Positions 6,661-6,859 of a stretch of DNA of 6,859 nucleotides are shown piece after piece. The DNA is from Acetobacteraceae bacterium (lineage in GTDB: Bacteria > Pseudomonadota > Alphaproteobacteria > Acetobacterales > Acetobacteraceae), in contig DAHUXX010000038.1 of assembly GCA_027306955.1 (NCBI GenBank), positions 1-6,859 on the forward strand, read 5' to 3'. Every line of letters starts with the position of its first letter. The stretch's first letter is position 1. Under the pieces are notes generated by a model. That model was not told the origin of the DNA. It saw only the letters and a list, made by a program, of their open reading frames with translations, and did no database searches. The position numbers and the translations under genes are program-made.

Positions 6661-6859
6661 CTAGGCGGGGATCGCCGCGATCGCCTTGTCCAGCGTCTCG
6701 ACGATGCGGTCGCACTCCGCGCGCGTCACCACCAGCGGCGGGCAGAGTGCCACCACGGTGCCCCAGCGGCTGCCGCTGCCGGCGCGCCCCACGATCACGC
6801 CCGCCGCCTTGCACGCGTCGATCACGCCCTGCATCGTCGCGTTGTCGAGCTGCTCCTTC
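6661..6859 (-). CDS. Class III pyridoxal-phosphate aminotransferase, C-terminal fragment, runs off the window
   Basis: Only the last 65 residues and the TAG stop are inside the window; the rest lies beyond base 6859. The fragment has the small-domain pattern of class III (omega-amino-acid or acetylornithine type) aminotransferases: an alpha helix ending in ACKAAGVIVGRAG, then the strand and loop VVALCPPLVVTRAECD with the characteristic PPL and a following acidic helix start, and a closing helix RIVETLDKAIAAI. The PLP lysine and the substrate-defining regions are not visible, so no specific reaction can be named. It converges on the operon with 22 bases between the stops. Assignment rests on the C-terminal signature only. 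Confidence 0.75.
   Translation of the reverse strand, partial: KEQLDNATMQGVIDACKAAGVIVGRAGSGSRWGTVVALCPPLVVTRAECDRIVETLDKAIAAIPA

Noticed and set aside
6654..6670. Short inverted repeat CCCGC-GCTAG-GCGGG between the convergent genes
   Set aside because: Only five GC pairs plus one wobble pair, no T-run on either strand, and it contains the aminotransferase stop. In DNA this GC-rich such short stems are expected by chance, so I do not call a terminator.

Overview
The window is a GC-rich stretch of bacterial chromosome, probably from a proteobacterium. The TRAP transporter family, the GTG starts with strong Shine-Dalgarno sequences, the tight gene packing and the GC-rich third codon positions suggest an alphaproteobacterium (for example Acetobacterales/Rhodospirillales), but a betaproteobacterium cannot be excluded. 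I see no mobile elements, RNA genes or CRISPR arrays.

Layout: (1) The 5' part of a patatin-like phospholipase gene runs leftwards out of the window (1-451, minus). (2) A 256-base divergent intergenic region follows (452-707). It holds a candidate sigma-70-type promoter for the rightward genes and several copies of a CGAACG(G)-type motif, two of which form the core of a long inverted repeat. (3) A five-gene rightward operon (708-6638) encodes a TRAP solute-binding protein with a twin-arginine-type signal peptide, a fused DctQ-DctM TRAP permease, an AMP-forming acyl-CoA synthetase, a tandem PCC/DUF296 protein and an AhpD-like peroxidase-related protein. The junctions are very tight: 26 bases, a TGATG overlap, an 8-base overlap and 10 bases. 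(4) The 3' end of a class III aminotransferase gene converges from the right (6661-6859, minus).

Reading of the operon: the TRAP system probably imports an organic acid, since the binding protein keeps the arginine that normally holds a substrate carboxylate. The ligase could then convert that acid to a CoA thioester in the cytoplasm. The PCC/DUF296 protein and the AhpD-like protein have no assigned step. Both carry recognisable active-site or metal-site residues (a three-histidine set; Glu plus CxxCxxxH), so they may act on the same substrate or protect the pathway. The substrate cannot be read from the sequence. The PCC/DUF296 gene, translationally coupled to the ligase, is the least understood part and the best candidate for new biology here.
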